Shown here: piece after piece, positions 20,914-34,118 of the stretch
Layout: each line of letters starts with the position of its first letter
How positions within the stretch are numbered: the stretch's first letter is position 1
Source: Dermanyssus gallinae
Taxonomy: Eukaryota > Arthropoda > Arachnida > Mesostigmata > Dermanyssidae
DNA: 64,000 nt
Reading direction: 5' to 3'
NCBI GenBank assembly: GCA_003439945.1
Contig: QVRM01000968.1
Location: 747,501-811,500 of the forward strand
Program-made: the position numbers and the translations under genes
The notes under the pieces: generated by a model
The model's database searches: none
Told to the model about the DNA's origin: nothing
The model's input: only the letters and a program-made list of their open reading frames with translations

Positions 20914-22642
20914 CACATATGCATGCAGTGTATCTGCCTGTTAACATACCTTGGTCTGGTAACAATGGCGTTGCGCATGCAACATTGTAACGCGAGCACA
21001 ATGAGCCGCAGGAGCCAATTGCTGCTGCTGCTGACCTGATTACATGCACGTCGTAACTCGTACGCCGACTCGCGCACCGAGACCTTCGATGCCTTTGGCT
21101 TTGCCCCGGGCTCGCGCCTACTGACCGCGAATTATGATCTCTTTGGAAGAAATGTACAATAGTTCAAAGAAACGAGGCCGCCTTCTTGATCTTGACCGGC
21201 GCGCTACTGTTGTGTCGCCGATGTCGCGGGCCGCGTACCGGGACCCTTGGGTGACACGACCTAAGCCGTGAGAACAAGAGAGATAGGAGAAGAGAGAGAC
21301 ATATTGCGAGCGAGAGAGAGAGAGGAATTACCTAGTCGAGAGAGAGAGAGACGCGTCTACGGACTCATTCGCTTTGGTTGCATGGCTTCACCAGACTACC
21401 GTTAGCCGCGTCCTCCCACCCGTTACTTGATGAAGCCATGAGCGGCTGAGAACTCCCTCGTGCACTGTCTAAGTGCCGTTGGAATGCTGTTGCCCTGCCC
21501 ATTTTCGACACAACATCGTCGGAACACGTCAGAGGTAAAAAGCAAGTGGCAATTAGCCATAATGGGGGACTTCCTATTCTTTATATTTTCCTATCCCATA
21601 GCCATAGAATTGTTTACATGCTACACAAAATCGATTTTGCTCTGGGCAAAGATTGGTGTAACAATTCAGGCTCAAACAAGAATTCCATTGCAGATCTCAA
21701 TAGTGTATGGGCCAACAACACTTTGACTCGAAAACCGGAGGCAGCAGAAAGGGCATGCCATGGCAAAAAGCCAATAACGTTTGTGTAGCATTTGTGCAGT
21801 AGTTCAGCTATTATAACGGTACACTGTTTCGAATTTAAACTGCAGCAGCATCTGCCAGTCGTATCCTGTCGACAACAATTCCGTCTGTTAAAAGAAAATT
21901 GTATTTTGATTACCAAAAATTCAGAGGGGATACAAACAGCAGCATGCATAGCTACATAGAAAGAGCACAGCATTTTAAAAGATAACTTAAAACGGGTGCC
22001 GACAAGGGGAGCCATTATTTCTTTCATCCCACAGTACAGCAGTTCAGCACAGCGAACAGCGCACATTTGAAGCTCACCAAATTTAAAAATATACATAAAA
22101 TATATTATATTATTATTGCATTATTATTGTTAATTTATTGCTGTGATGGAATAAGGTACTTCACTGCAAGGAGAATACATATATGTATCTACCGTTTGCA
22201 TCCGATTCGGCGCTCAATAAAGTCGGGCTTATGTCAACGAACGTTGTCTTGCTAGTCATTCCCTTTGACGATAGTACCTCATATTGCTGGAATCTTTCCT
22301 AGCAAATACGTTCCGTTTTTCATTCGCCCATCATTGTATACTTACAACAATAACACATAGTAGCGGCAGCAAAAACAAGCCACAACAAGCACTAATAAAT
22401 AACATTTTAAGTTAAATAAATAAGTTTCTTATAGATGCTTCAATAGAGCTCGTACCTTATGCTCCAAAAAAAGAACATATTTAGTGTTAGGTATAGCTTA
22501 GAAAATTACACAACATCCTTCAGAACATCTAGTGCATCGGCCTGTTAATCTTCGATAATTTGGGTAGCGATTGCATGGCTAGACATCTTGCTCCGCACCT
22601 CGCGCATTGACATTCAACACAAAATCAAAAACATCTAATAAC
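19421..22642. other. Intergenic, simple repeats, no gene recognised
   Basis: Contains (TA)n at 19912-19934 and 20877-20911, triplet-rich sequence at 20260-20660, GAGA tracts near 21280-21350 and AT-rich sequence after 21780. The open frames at 20569-21039 and 21614-22096 are repeat-derived or without any recognisable family. Confidence 0.45.
20877..20911. repeat. (TA)n microsatellite
   Basis: Uninterrupted TA run of about 35 bp. Confidence 0.95.
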
Positions 22643-22653
22643 AATTATAGTAA
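22643..22653. repeat. Target-site duplication of the RLE LINE, 5' copy
   Basis: The 11-mer AATTATAGTAA is repeated exactly at 23357-23367, flanking the truncated LINE. Confidence 0.8.
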
Positions 22654-23356
22654 TTTTCCGCATGGTGTCGGCCCTAAGAATCGGCGGGCCGATATGCGAA
22701 CCACACATTTGTAAGGCCTGCGGAAAACCAGTGGAGAAGGATGGCCTCCACCCCTTGAGCTGCATCAAGAGCCAAGGCCGGGCCCCTAGGCACACCGAAA
22801 TAAACGCAATAATTCAAAGAGCTCTCCGGAGAGCAGGAATACCTAGCATGCTGGAACCCAGACTTGGACTTCATGACGATAAAAGGCCCGACGGTGTGAC
22901 CATTCCGCCGTGGGAAAAAGGCAAATGTCTGGTTTGGGATGCGACAGTATCCTGCACGGCCGCACCGTCTTATTTATGCCACAGCGCGACGGAGGCGGGA
23001 TGGGTTGCCGAACACGCAGAAAAAGAAAAGTGGCGTAAATACAAAGAGTTAGAGCCTAGATACAATTTCGTGCCGATTGCAATGGAAACAATGGGCCCGG
23101 TCAGCAGAAGTACAAGGAAATTTATAAAAGACTTAGGTGATCGAATACGAGCAAACACCGGGGATATACGCGAAGACGAATTTCTGAGGCAGCTGCTTTC
23201 ACTGGCAGTGTGCAGAGGAAATGCCGCGTCGATATTAGGTGCGATGGGCTGAGAACAGATAGATGGTAACCATGAAATAACGAGGATACACATTCACACC
23301 TCACAATTGTATTGTCCTAACACATATTAATGAAAATAAATAATAATAATAATAAT
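22654..23356 (+). mobile_element. 5'-truncated RLE-type non-LTR retrotransposon
   Basis: A 703-bp insertion between exact 11-bp direct repeats. It starts inside the coding region, keeps the complete C-terminal endonuclease part, has a 3' UTR of about 80 bp and ends in an (AAT)n tail at about 23336-23356. A 5' truncation, a repetitive 3' tail and target-site duplications are the classic products of target-primed reverse transcription. An open reading frame to the original stop suggests a young insertion. Confidence 0.88.
22662..23252 (+). pseudogene. C-terminal CCHC and restriction-like endonuclease part of a LINE polyprotein (5'-truncated)
   Basis: 196 residues, truncated at the N-terminus by the insertion itself; the ATG at 22662 is an internal methionine. 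A CCHC of spacing C-x2-C-x9-H-x3-C lies at residues 17-34. A PD-(D/E)xK-like core follows: RPD at 75-77, D93 in VWDAT, and KWRKY at 123-127. The C-terminus (LLSLAVCRGNAASILG) matches a tail I know from many invertebrate LINE proteins. In R2/NeSL-like elements this domain nicks the target DNA. Without reverse transcriptase the fragment cannot move on its own. No frame break was seen. Whether the parent belongs to R2, NeSL or another RLE clade is not decidable here. Confidence 0.8.
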
Positions 23357-23367
23357 AATTATAGTAA
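23357..23367. repeat. Target-site duplication of the RLE LINE, 3' copy
   Basis: Exact second copy of AATTATAGTAA, following the (AAT)n tail. Confidence 0.8.
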
Positions 23368-25424
23368 CATTGTTGGTAACAATCGTGCAATGATTTAGCT
23401 ACCAGACAGGCAGTAGCCGCATCAGCAGCAGTAGGAGCAGCGACAATAGCGACACCAATATCGTTTGCTAATCACTCTGTATCGCGTTCCGTCCCTTGAT
23501 TGGAAGCGACTCGATCAGTATCTCTGTCTCAAACGCATCCGCTGTCATCGAGCGTTCTTATTTGTGATGTTGCCGCTTAATTCGTAATAGTTGTAGTTGT
23601 AGTAGAAGTAGTAGTAGAATAACAAGAACAAAAAGATAAACAACAATTGCCGCTATTCCCACGTTGCTAGAGCAGAGTACTTGTTGGACGCCGAACAACT
23701 TTCTAACTTGGCGGAGCCATCCGTAGGAGCTGATGGGCTGACGACGTTCGTTTGCCACGTTCGCCACGATTTGGCCAGCCTGTTCCCGCACAGCAAACGC
23801 GAGCAGACGGGTGAACGACGGACTCCGTCTAGCTGAATGGGAGCGCCAGCCTGAAAAGCCACTCATAATCAACGGCGGACCCATCGGGAGGGAATTGTCG
23901 CCAATATCGTCGCTGTCGAGAGTAAACACAGAAGCTTAGCAGCAGCTTAGTCCGGGATGGCTCGCGGGCTGGAGTTGCGGGCCGGCGGAACAGCTCGCAG
24001 AACAGCAAACAGCGGTGCTATACGATGGGAAAGCCGCAAGTAACAACAACAGGAGAAGCAGCTCCTGTTCCTTCCCTACTACTGTGGGTCGCGTTCGCTC
24101 CTTGACAGTCTTGTTAGCTTTTTCGACACTGCGCTTTCCAACGAAGCGTTTCGTTTGTCCTGCCAAGTCTTCCGCCTGGCTCTCGGCTCTTTGTACCTTT
24201 TTATTTTATTTAGGTATATATATATATATCTTTTTTTTCTTACCATTTTTTTACGCGCCAGCCGTATTTGCTTCAGAACTCTTTCTTGCATCTTACCTGT
24301 CCCGATCCGCCTTTTTCATAGCATCTTGCAACGTCACGATTTCAACCAACATCACTACTACTACTACTACGACTACTACCGCGACATCATTTTTGGGATG
24401 TTTTCTCCGACTGTCCCGCTGATCCGGCATGCCACATCTCCCATGGCGAACGGCAGTCAGCAGTAGCGTGGAAAGGAGAAGGAGGAGGAGGGGAAATCTT
24501 TGTTATGCTGGATGATGATGCCTCTCAATGATTCCACTACAAAGTCAAAACCAGCAACGGGGTAGCTCCCGCATCCGGTGCAAGCAGATTTGGTCGACAA
24601 TCGTCAAGATCTTTTTCCCGCATTCTTGCCTGTCTATCTTTCTCGATCTCTCTGCCTCGATAGCTTTCTCTTTTTCCTTCTCGCTATTGATGAGCAACAA
24701 CCGACGAGGAAGCCAATGATGGAGAAGCAAAGCTGATGACAGGGACAGTGCCTGTTACTGCTTAGTTGCCTGCCTGTTAGTTGCTTCTGTTTCTGTTGCT
24801 AGTGTTGTTGTCTTTGTTGCTGTTTGTTGTGGTAGCGGGGATCGTCGCCGATGCCGCTACGGCCGTCAATGCCGTTGTTTTTGTCGTCGTTCTCGGAGAC
24901 CCCACTTTAGCGTCGTCTCCTCTCGAGCATGAGGCTCCGCACATCTTGATGACATCGGTAAATTTCAGATTGGTTGAGGGCCGTCATGACGAGCAAGATG
25001 CTCGACAACAATGTGCGATTTAGGCAGCCCTCATATCTTGCTTTCCTATATATATATATATATATATATATATAGCCTGGCTAAATCAAGGCGAGACAAC
25101 GTTCAGGAGAAGGTAGAAAGGGAGCAAGCAGACGCAGTATGTGGAAACTGCATAGCGCCGACGTTTCGGACAATCATGAACTTTATTCGCTCCGCCTATC
25201 ATTCATCCATCTATCCGGCCGCCCGCCCGTCCATTGAAGCTGGGCCATCAACATGCGTCGTCTCCTGCCACCGAAGATGTTCTAGTTTGTGGCTGACTTC
25301 TTATAGAGAGAGAGAGAGAGAGAGGGTCGCTACGCAAGGCTGTGTCTGTGTGGGTGCGGGATCTATCGGCCGATGGCGACGATTTTATCAATAAGGATGA
25401 TGGTGGTGGTGGTAGTTGTAGTGG

Positions 25425-25426
25425 TT

Positions 25427-25457
<31 letters not shown>
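25425..25457. repeat. (GTA)n trinucleotide array
   Basis: About eleven tandem GTA triplets inside a GGT/GTA-rich stretch. Confidence 0.9.
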
Positions 25458-26754
25458 AAGCCGTAGCTGTAGTGGCACACGTCGCGCTGCCATTTACGGG
25501 TGCCCCTCGGTGGAGAAGCACGTCCAGCACAGTTTTTTTTCCCCCGAGCCCACATCTTCTTTAGTTTCTCGTAGTTTTCCTCGTGTCGAGTCTCTCTCTC
25601 TCTCACTCTTTCATTTCCCTCTCACTCTTTCTATGTCGCTATCTTTTTCTCGTTCGTTCTCTGTACCTTCCTCTCAGCTTTAAGGCCGTGGCAATTGCTA
25701 CTGCGGCGGCTGATACCTGCGGTAAGTATGTCGGTCGGTTAGTCTTAGCCCAGCAAATATGCTGGTGGCGGTGGTGGTCCACGTGACCCGTACGAGAGGG
25801 AGGTGGTCGCGCTGCTGTCGAAAGCTTGTTTGGCCGCCGTCGCCGACGCTTCGGAGGACGGTCTGGTCGCGGGAGGTCGCCCGGCCGGCCACCCCCCCGG
25901 TTGTGTGTCGCCGGGCACCCCCAGACGATGTGTGCTGGAGACAGCTCTAGCTTCTGCGGGCAGTGGGTGTTTGGCTGGCTGGCTGGCTTGCGGGTGGGTT
26001 GTTAGATAGTGAAGGCAGTAGTAGTAGTAGTAGTAGTACTAGAAGTAGTAGAAGATTGCCGGGCCTGCACGGAGCTCGAGCAAGCAAGCGACTCGTCACA
26101 AGCGGGCCGTCGTCGCTGTCGTTGCCGTCGTCGCCGCCATCATCAAAAGATTATTCCTATTTCGGACGGGAAGGGATGCGGTGGGGGCAGGTGGGAGAAA
26201 CGCTGGTGAAGCAGCAGAGTACTCAAGTTAAGCTATGAGCGCTTGCAATTCCGGCAGCAGCAGCAACGGCCGCAGTAGCAGCAGCAGCAGAGGCAATGCC
26301 AAGGCTGGTTGGTGGCCGCGGTTGTGGCCGTGGCGCTGTCTGTTCCGGCGGTTGTCCTGATCATCCCGGTGTCCTGGCGGTGGTGGCGGTGTCCTGGCGA
26401 TGGTGGTTTTCGTCGTCGTCGCCGATCCGCAGTCAGTGGTCGGAAGCTAACACTTGAGCAATGACGACGACGACGACGACAACGGGTGGAACTGCGCCAG
26501 ATACAGCAGCAGCCGCACGTAGTGGTGACACCAGCGGCTGCTACTTGCGACTCGATTGAATTCGTCGAATTGAGTCGAAATTACCACAACTGCCGCTGTC
26601 GCTGCTGCTGCTGCTTCTACGGCTAGTATTACCACTACTACTAGCACTCGACCCCACTAACACTCGCTGTGTCAGTCACAGTCCGCGACGTAACTCTATA
26701 CCGCCCCGCGAATTGAAGATGGTTCAGTTCAAATCTGCATATGAATATACGTAT

Positions 26755-26871
<117 letters not shown>

Positions 26872-28676
26872 TAGATGTGCGTGTGTATTTGTGACGGTGT
26901 GGGCACATATGTCTGCGTCTGTCGTTTCTATTCGACGGACACGGAGAGACACGGATTCTACCCTGCACTGCAACGATACCACAAGATGGTAAGGTGTTCG
27001 TATGAACGTTAGGCTCGCTCGACTCGACCAAGTCTACATGATTTACATACGGAGTAAAGCACACATAATATGGATACACAAGAGAGGCGTATATACACAT
27101 TCACACACACACACACACAAGCAGACACTTTCACCACACGTAGACACACAGCGAGTCATATACAAATAAACTCTAACCGGAATTGACACAACTGCGCTTC
27201 TGGTGCGGCTGCTCTGGCCGTGGCTGGTAGTGGCACTCGCCTCCTGGCTCAACTTTAAAATTCTACCTACCACAGTGTATTTAGGACGGCATTTGGCGGC
27301 CGGTTGACTCGACTAGTACGACGCATGCACGCATGGCAATCCCTGCTCTGGCCTAGCCTAGACCTTGGTGTGTAAATAGGACGATTGGCGGTAAGAGACA
27401 AAGCAAGCTGTTCTCGCACTTCGGTCGAAGCCGCGGCTGTACTCTGCTTGTGGCGACTGGAAAACACGGGGCACCGTTATGCGTATGTTTGAAGACATAA
27501 CTCGCAGGCCGTTGGTCGGGCGTCACAAGAGGGCAAGATGAAACACCGGCGGCACCGACTGAGACAACGAGACTCGTGGATTCGAGCCCGGCGCAGGAAC
27601 TCTACTCTATTCTAGCCAATATATTCTCTCATATTTGCCGATTTCGGGGGGTAACTACACAAACATTTGCCGATTTCGGGAAAATACATATGCGGATTTT
27701 GTCTGTCAGCTGTTAACTCACTAATAATATGAGACAGCGCGAAATCTGCGGCACCACACGATTGAAGAGTGAAAACATGCCCTATTGACTAAATGATTTA
27801 ATTACACGAGGACTAGTCTTTGCGGCGTCTTCACTACTCTTTAAGTCTGTCAGCCCTAAACAGTGTGTTTATTTGTTTGTTTCTTGCGTGCAGAGTGCAC
27901 AGGGTTTGCGCCAGTAAGGCGGCTCAGAAGCTTTCCACACAATGGCCTGTAACAATATTGGTCCCAGTAGTACAATTACTGTGCGATCACGTGCAGTAGG
28001 TATATGGCGACTTCTGCTAACTCTAGGAAGTTTAACTGACATCGTCACAAGGAACCGGTCAAACATTTTTGCCAGTCGAAAGCCTTCTAATCGAAATATT
28101 TTATAATCAAGAGGGATTACTTTTAGCGTTCGTAGAGCGCCCAAATCATTACATCATTAGTATTATCGGTGCAGGTATATTTGAAATATAATCCTCGCAG
28201 GCTGTCTTTTATAAACACAGAAGTTGTGCACGAAGTAAGGTAAATGTTCGCGCCAACCTGAATTCACATTGTAAAAAAAGTAGTTTGCAAGCTGTGTGCT
28301 TTGTTAATGCCGGGGCGAAGATGTGTGCTCAAAGGATAACCTGGTAATTAAGGGCCTGCTCAACGCGGGTGTCTTCAGTCGAAATGGGGGAGAGGGATAA
28401 GAGGTCTTCATAGTAGGTAGTCGGGGAGCCTGTGAAGACTCTGGCGGCGAGATGCCTTCAGTCTTCTAAACGCCACCCCTCTCGACGCTTTTCAACGCTT
28501 GCGTGCGGGAGATAAGAACTACCAACTTGTTTTGGGCTTAGTTCATACTTTATTCGATAATTAATGTTATATATAACATGACATTACATAACGGCGCCGT
28601 TAATATCACAACAAGTGTGTTTGTACAATGCTAACGTGACGTTATTATTTTTTTCTGACACAATTGTTTGAGGAAG

Positions 28677-29937
28677 ACGCAAGCTCAGCAATGAAATAGG
28701 CTGCGCTGGGTTGGGTTTGTGTGCGTCCACCTGGCGACCCATGCTATGCAAACCACAGTTATTATAATTGTAATTATTGCAATATTCAGAGCTAAAGTCA
28801 TTCGGTAATAATCGTATGCAAACCGCGTGGCAATTAAATATGAAAAAACATGCGTTTAGAAGTGGACATGAAGTTTTGACTAGTAGGGCAATATATGGCA
28901 AATAAAATTAAGGTTTGCAGTCATGTAGACTCCAAAACCGTGCGTAGGGAGCTGTAGGTAAAATTAATCCGTCTATTGTGTTGTCATATAACCATACGCT
29001 CCATCACACTTGGTGTGGAGGGCAGTTTATCGTTCTCTACACATTAGCGGCCGAGCCCGGTGGCGTGGTGGCTTAAGTCTGCGCCTCGCAACCGGAGGAG
29101 ACACATAGGTGCGCGGGTTCGAGCGCCACCGTTGCAAATTTGTTTTAATGGGAATTCGTCTATGAAGTAATGTGAAAAACAGTTACGTGGACGTTAAATC
29201 TTGGCTGAGGGTCAGCCCAAAATTTTACTTTACACATTAGCGGGAAATGCACCATCAACTGCACACTAAAATAGATATGCATAATTAACATATTTAAAGT
29301 TTTACACCACTAAAACCTCTGAACTTCTACCCCGGTGACTTCCTTGGACAACTTGCACTTAACTAACTGCGCGTAGCTGAAACGTGCCATCTATGGGCGC
29401 TCAACAACGGTTCAGGTTCGCGGCGTCTCCGAATAATTATATCAGATAGAGTTGTTCTTTTCTAGAAGTGCTGCGGAGAATTTAATGTAACACTTTTGGC
29501 AAAGACAAGTACAACACCCCAGAATGGTGGGTTAAAAATTACAATACTACCTAACTAAAAAAGGTATATATCGTTCGATAAGCTTGTTCGTGGTCGGCAA
29601 GGTCATTTATGGTTGCCACGAAGTGCCAAAGACCTAATATTTCGTTATAGACTCAAATTTTAGAAATATTTGCAGTCTATTTGTTTAAATTATATATTTG
29701 CAGTCAATCAGCAATGTTATCGGACTAGCATTGAACAAACATAACGGCTATAAAGCCCTTCAGCAATAAAGCATGGATAGAGTTTATTCGCCAACCTGAA
29801 AAAATTATAAGCGAAAAGGCAAGCCCTTTCAGCAGTGCTAAGCAAATACGGCAGCAAACAAATACGCACTAAAATACATAATCAAACTAGCATAATTGAT
29901 ACATAACCATGTACATTGTAACTTGTTAAGAGAGAAG
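28677..29937 (-). repeat. 1.25-kb dispersed repeat, right copy (segment order B-A on the minus strand)
   Basis: Reading the minus strand from 29937 downward, segment B (29937-29399) comes first and segment A (29363-28677) follows: a circular permutation of the copy at 17561-18796. The B-to-A junction carries about 35 extra bases, part of which (the GCGCCCATAG region) may survive at the left edge of the other copy. The same SINE sits inside A. No protein family is recognisable. Confidence 0.85.
29051..29230 (+). mobile_element. tRNA-derived SINE (family B), copy 3, best preserved
   Basis: 180 bp between exact 13-bp repeats TACACATTAGCGG (29038-29050 and 29231-29243). A-box-like TGGCGTGGTGG at 29061-29071 and B-box-like GGTTCGAGCGC at 29116-29126. 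The element ends in a perfect 6-bp hairpin GGCTGA-GGG-TCAGCC followed by AAAATTTTACT, not poly(A). A terminal stem-loop of this kind is the sort of signal a LINE reverse transcriptase can recognise. It is the same ancestral insertion as copy 2. Confidence 0.87.
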
Positions 29938-30398
29938 GTAAGTAAGTAAGGCTCGAACAACAATTTACAGTGGACAACAGTTGCCGCAACAACCAGAACT
30001 TGATCATCTGGATGACCACGCTTGACCCCAGAGAAAGGAAACAAGTAAAAAAATCTAAAGCAAATTGAAACATAAATTCGACTATGTAGCTTTTCATAGC
30101 TCACTTTTTATGACTATGATACTTTCCGTAAATTCCAAATAGCAGTTTTTGAGCTATTACATACGCGACTTGGCATTTAAGTTTGAAAGGTACTAAAGTG
30201 TTTAGCTTTGGATCGCAATTTCGTTTATATAAATAAAGCAGTTGCTATAGCAGCTTCTATACCAGTTTCATATTCAGTTCATTCATCGATTTCACTGCCT
30301 GGGTAGTTGCTTTATATAAATAAAATATAAGACTTGTTTTTATTTGTTTTAGTAATTTAGTAACACAACACTCATATCCTAATACAAAAATAAAGGTC

Positions 30399-30399
30399 A

Positions 30400-30460
<61 letters not shown>
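30399..30460. repeat. (TA)n microsatellite
   Basis: About 60 bp of TA repeats. Confidence 0.95.
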
Positions 30461-30461
<1 letters not shown>

Positions 30462-31359
30462 AACCTGCTTATCCGGACGGCAATTTTATATAAATGATTT
30501 TTTGGAGGAAAGCTATTGCCCTATATATATATATACTTCGGTCAATTCCTTGCATGGATGCAATTACTGAACGAGCCGTGCCCAATCTCTCGAAGTCAAA
30601 TCTGTTCCTTGGCGACAGCGAACACCATATTTGCTTGTGCCTTACTTTCAACCTACTTACGGGTTGTAGCCGGCCGATTTTTCGTCTGACTTTGCCCAAA
30701 CGGCTGGAGGCCAAATCTTCCCCCCCCCCCCCGCCCTGCCCCCCCTTCTTCTTGCTCTCCCCCCGTTCCTCAACGACTCAATCTGTTCTGCGTTTCAGTC
30801 GCTCGAGCGACGGGAACCCCTGTCGCCGCCTATAACGAAGCGGCCAACAGCCCCCACGCAGTCGCGCTGATGTTCATGCCATAGACGCGCATATACGAAC
30901 ACATCTAACGGTAGCACACTATCCACTTATCTAACGATCTGCTCTTGTTGTCTCTTTATCTACCTGTTCAGGGCGTACGGACCGACGGACGCACGAACGC
31001 ATGCAGGGAGCGGGTGAGGTTGGATGCGCGCGGCGTGGTTTCCCCCCCCCCCCCCCCACCACACTCCCCTCCAGCCAGCTGCATGAAGCCTGGATAGCCT
31101 GGGGCGGTTCGAACCTATCGAGCAGACTCATGCCGTTTCGGCTTTCCTTTGAAGGCCACCGGAATGCGACGGAAGCTCTCCTTCGCATACGACTACGCTA
31201 GAGACCCTAGAGGTTGCTTTTGCTGCGCCCAGTGTGTAGTAGAGCAGTCGCAGAAGTTGTTCTACATCGGCCCCGCGACCCGGGGCCACCCCCCCTACAC
31301 GATTTAAGCACTACTCGTAGCGACGGAGGTGCGCCGCTGGTCATCGCTGCCGCAGTCTC

Positions 31360-31419
31360 GAAGCCAGTTTTCCGAGCCAGCGAATGAAGCCAGTTTTCCG
31401 AGCCAGCGAATGAAGCCAG
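31360..31419. repeat. 26-bp tandem repeat, two full copies plus a partial
   Basis: The units at 31360-31385 and 31386-31411 are identical and the first 8 bases recur at 31412-31419. Perfect identity suggests recent slippage or duplication. Confidence 0.9.
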
Positions 31420-33454
31420 CCGATCGAGCAATGAGCGAGAATGTCGACCTTGCGGCGCACAGTGTGATAGGTCCGGGCTACTAATTCGTTGGCGGCTCTG
31501 ATAGTTCCGGGTGTTTATTAGGGCTTACAGGGCCCGCCCAGCAGAGAAACCTTTCAAGGGTTGGTTCCTGTTGCTACGAAATCAAAACTATGCTAACACG
31601 TCGCCTAACCGCGTGTAAACGCCTTCAAACGATGCCCAGTAGTATTAAGCCGGACATGCGTCGAAATGTGTCGACACAATCGACACAGACACCTAGGCAC
31701 GTGCGCACGCGTCTATCAAGTGAGCACTTACTTGACAAATCAACCCACATTTGCTTGGCAGAATGTCACTCTCTCTATCAAACTTCTTTATCAAATATGT
31801 CCGGTATCAAACTAAATCTGTTTCTGTAGATAAGCCTATTCTTCGGGAAAAATCGGCACTTCTATATGTTGCTCGGAATTGCTTTATGCTGGATAAAGAA
31901 ATATTTTTTTAATAATGTCATTACCCATAATAAATTGCAATTTGAATAAGCAGCATCTGGTTTATCAAAATATTTAAATTGTGTGTACCATCATGGCATA
32001 TGCAGCATACGCTTTAACAAAATAGCATTTAGGCATTAATATTTTGATTAGTAAAAACAAAACAAAAACACGCATACTTCTCAACCTAGCTTCTCAAACG
32101 CTTATAGGTGAAAGAGTTTTCTCTTTAACAAACCTTGTTCTACATATGAATAATTACAATAACAACAAGAAAGGGAAAGCGGCACAGCGTAAGAAGACGA
32201 CAGTGTCCCGAGACACTGAGGAGTGTACGAAATGGGTAGAAAACTTTTGTGCTCTGCTACAAGCCTCCTCTTGTCCACCTCATTATCCTAATTAATGGGT
32301 TTCTGACCACTTCAGACTGATGTAGCGTCGTTACACCAGTACACATGAAAGGCCCTAGAACCAACGTTAGGGCAAAGCAAAATATCGGCCTGTGTCAGAG
32401 GGCTCACTAGCATGTATTATTCTTGAAAATATTCTGTAGCCTAAAAAGCTTTCCTAAAATGTATTCATAATTTTCAATGCACGTAACTTGACCAGGGAAG
32501 CGCTTTTTTTATCGAGTAAGCCATAGCCAACTCTTACAAATTAACAAAGGTGGAAATGCACTATCAGACAATGAACTAATGCTGCTTACCTATATGACAG
32601 ATCTGTTTAAGTCCGAATTGAGTAAAACCTTTCTAATGATAGCCGGAGTTCCTCAATGTGGCTGTATATAAACCCGTCTGTTAATAAGTCGACGTGCTCG
32701 GATCCTATTTTAAATCCGATATGCCAATCTGGCTTATCACATTATCATGTTTTGCTGTCCAACCAAAATTGGAGAATTAGCATCTCCAATACTTCCGAAG
32801 TCGTCGCTCGTGATGGCCAGGCAAATACTTAGTCTAATTTCCTGGCGAATGAGTCGACATTATTATAACAAAACAATGTTCCATAATTTTTGCATGCGTT
32901 GCTAGGCAGTTATATGCCAGCCAGTTACAGCACATCTAACTCTGTTTGTGCCGTATGTATTCGCATACTTCAACGTATCTGACTTTATAGAGGTGGATAC
33001 GTCGAATTCGCGGGTGATATGGGTCATGTGGATGGATTGTGGTTACTGTAATTGTGATGATGACGAGGATAATAATGATGGCGATGGTGAGGGTGATGCT
33101 GATGCTGGTGCTGATGACGATAATGAGGATGAAGCTGACCTCACTGCAACTGGCGTTCTCTTCCTCGGCACCATGAAGGGAATAAACGTCTCGGGCGCGA
33201 TAAACGTTTGTCCGTCGCCTGTCATCTGCCAGAACTCTGAATCCGCGTCCGAGGAGCGGCTGCACATATACAGACACCCCTTTCTATTGTCATGCTCGAG
33301 TTTTGTCGCCTTTCTTTCGGCGGCTTTAGCTACAAAAACGACGACGACGACGACGGCAACGACGCTGACGACAGCGATATTCAGCCAGGGAAGAACCATC
33401 CGGCACTTATCTGTCTATCTGTATATCCATCCATTCAACCATGGATGTATATCA

Positions 33455-33458
<4 letters not shown>

Positions 33459-33499
<41 letters not shown>
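33459..33499. repeat. (TA)n-(TG)n compound microsatellite
   Basis: A TA run passes directly into a TG run. Confidence 0.93.
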
Positions 33500-34060
33500 A
33501 CAGTACGACTCAGCTCAACCTGCGACGGCCAGGCACACTGACCATGCGCCGGTCTGTCTATTTACCTATTTAGTGCACCCCTTCTTCTTAGCAGCTCGTT
33601 GCCTTGCCTCGATTATTCTTGTAGTATAGACTCGCCCCGTCTCTCTCTCTCTCCCTCTCTAGTTCTCTCACCCTCTCTCTGTTTGTGTCATCCCTCGGCT
33701 GCTGCTGCTGCTGCTGCTTCTTCCGGTGCGTCTGCGTGCGACGTCTTCTACCATGACCACCACTACCACCGACATCGATCGCAAGCACCAATAACAACAA
33801 CAACAGCAACAACAACAACAACGATAAATAGCAGTAATACGAATACTTCGGTCTCTCTGCTCTCTGGTTCGCCGGTCACCAGTCAGTGCCTCTAACGCCA
33901 CTGGCTAAGTGGGCCACTGGCGGGTCGGTCCGTCTGCCCGACTTTGCCTCCCTTGACAACAATCAGTCAATTGTGATGTCCTCTCTACACATATATATAT
34001 ATATATATATATACATATACAAATACACTAGTGCCACCAACATAGTGGCCCATGGTCACC

Positions 34061-34063
<3 letters not shown>

Positions 34064-34115
<52 letters not shown>
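34064..34115. repeat. (TA)n microsatellite
   Basis: About 50 bp of TA repeats. Confidence 0.95.

Positions 34116-34118
<3 letters not shown>

Noticed and set aside
27490..27600. Another tRNA-derived SINE
   Set aside because: A B-box-like GGATTCGAGCC is present, but the A box is poor and the spacing long, and no other copy is seen.
32560..32720. Reverse transcriptase relic (IAGVPQ)
   Set aside because: Only six residues fit; no YADD or other motif follows and stops are frequent.
32948..33541. 197-residue acidic frame
   Set aside because: The acidic stretch is a GAT triplet tract and the end is a (TA)n translation. The minus strand is open over the same segment.
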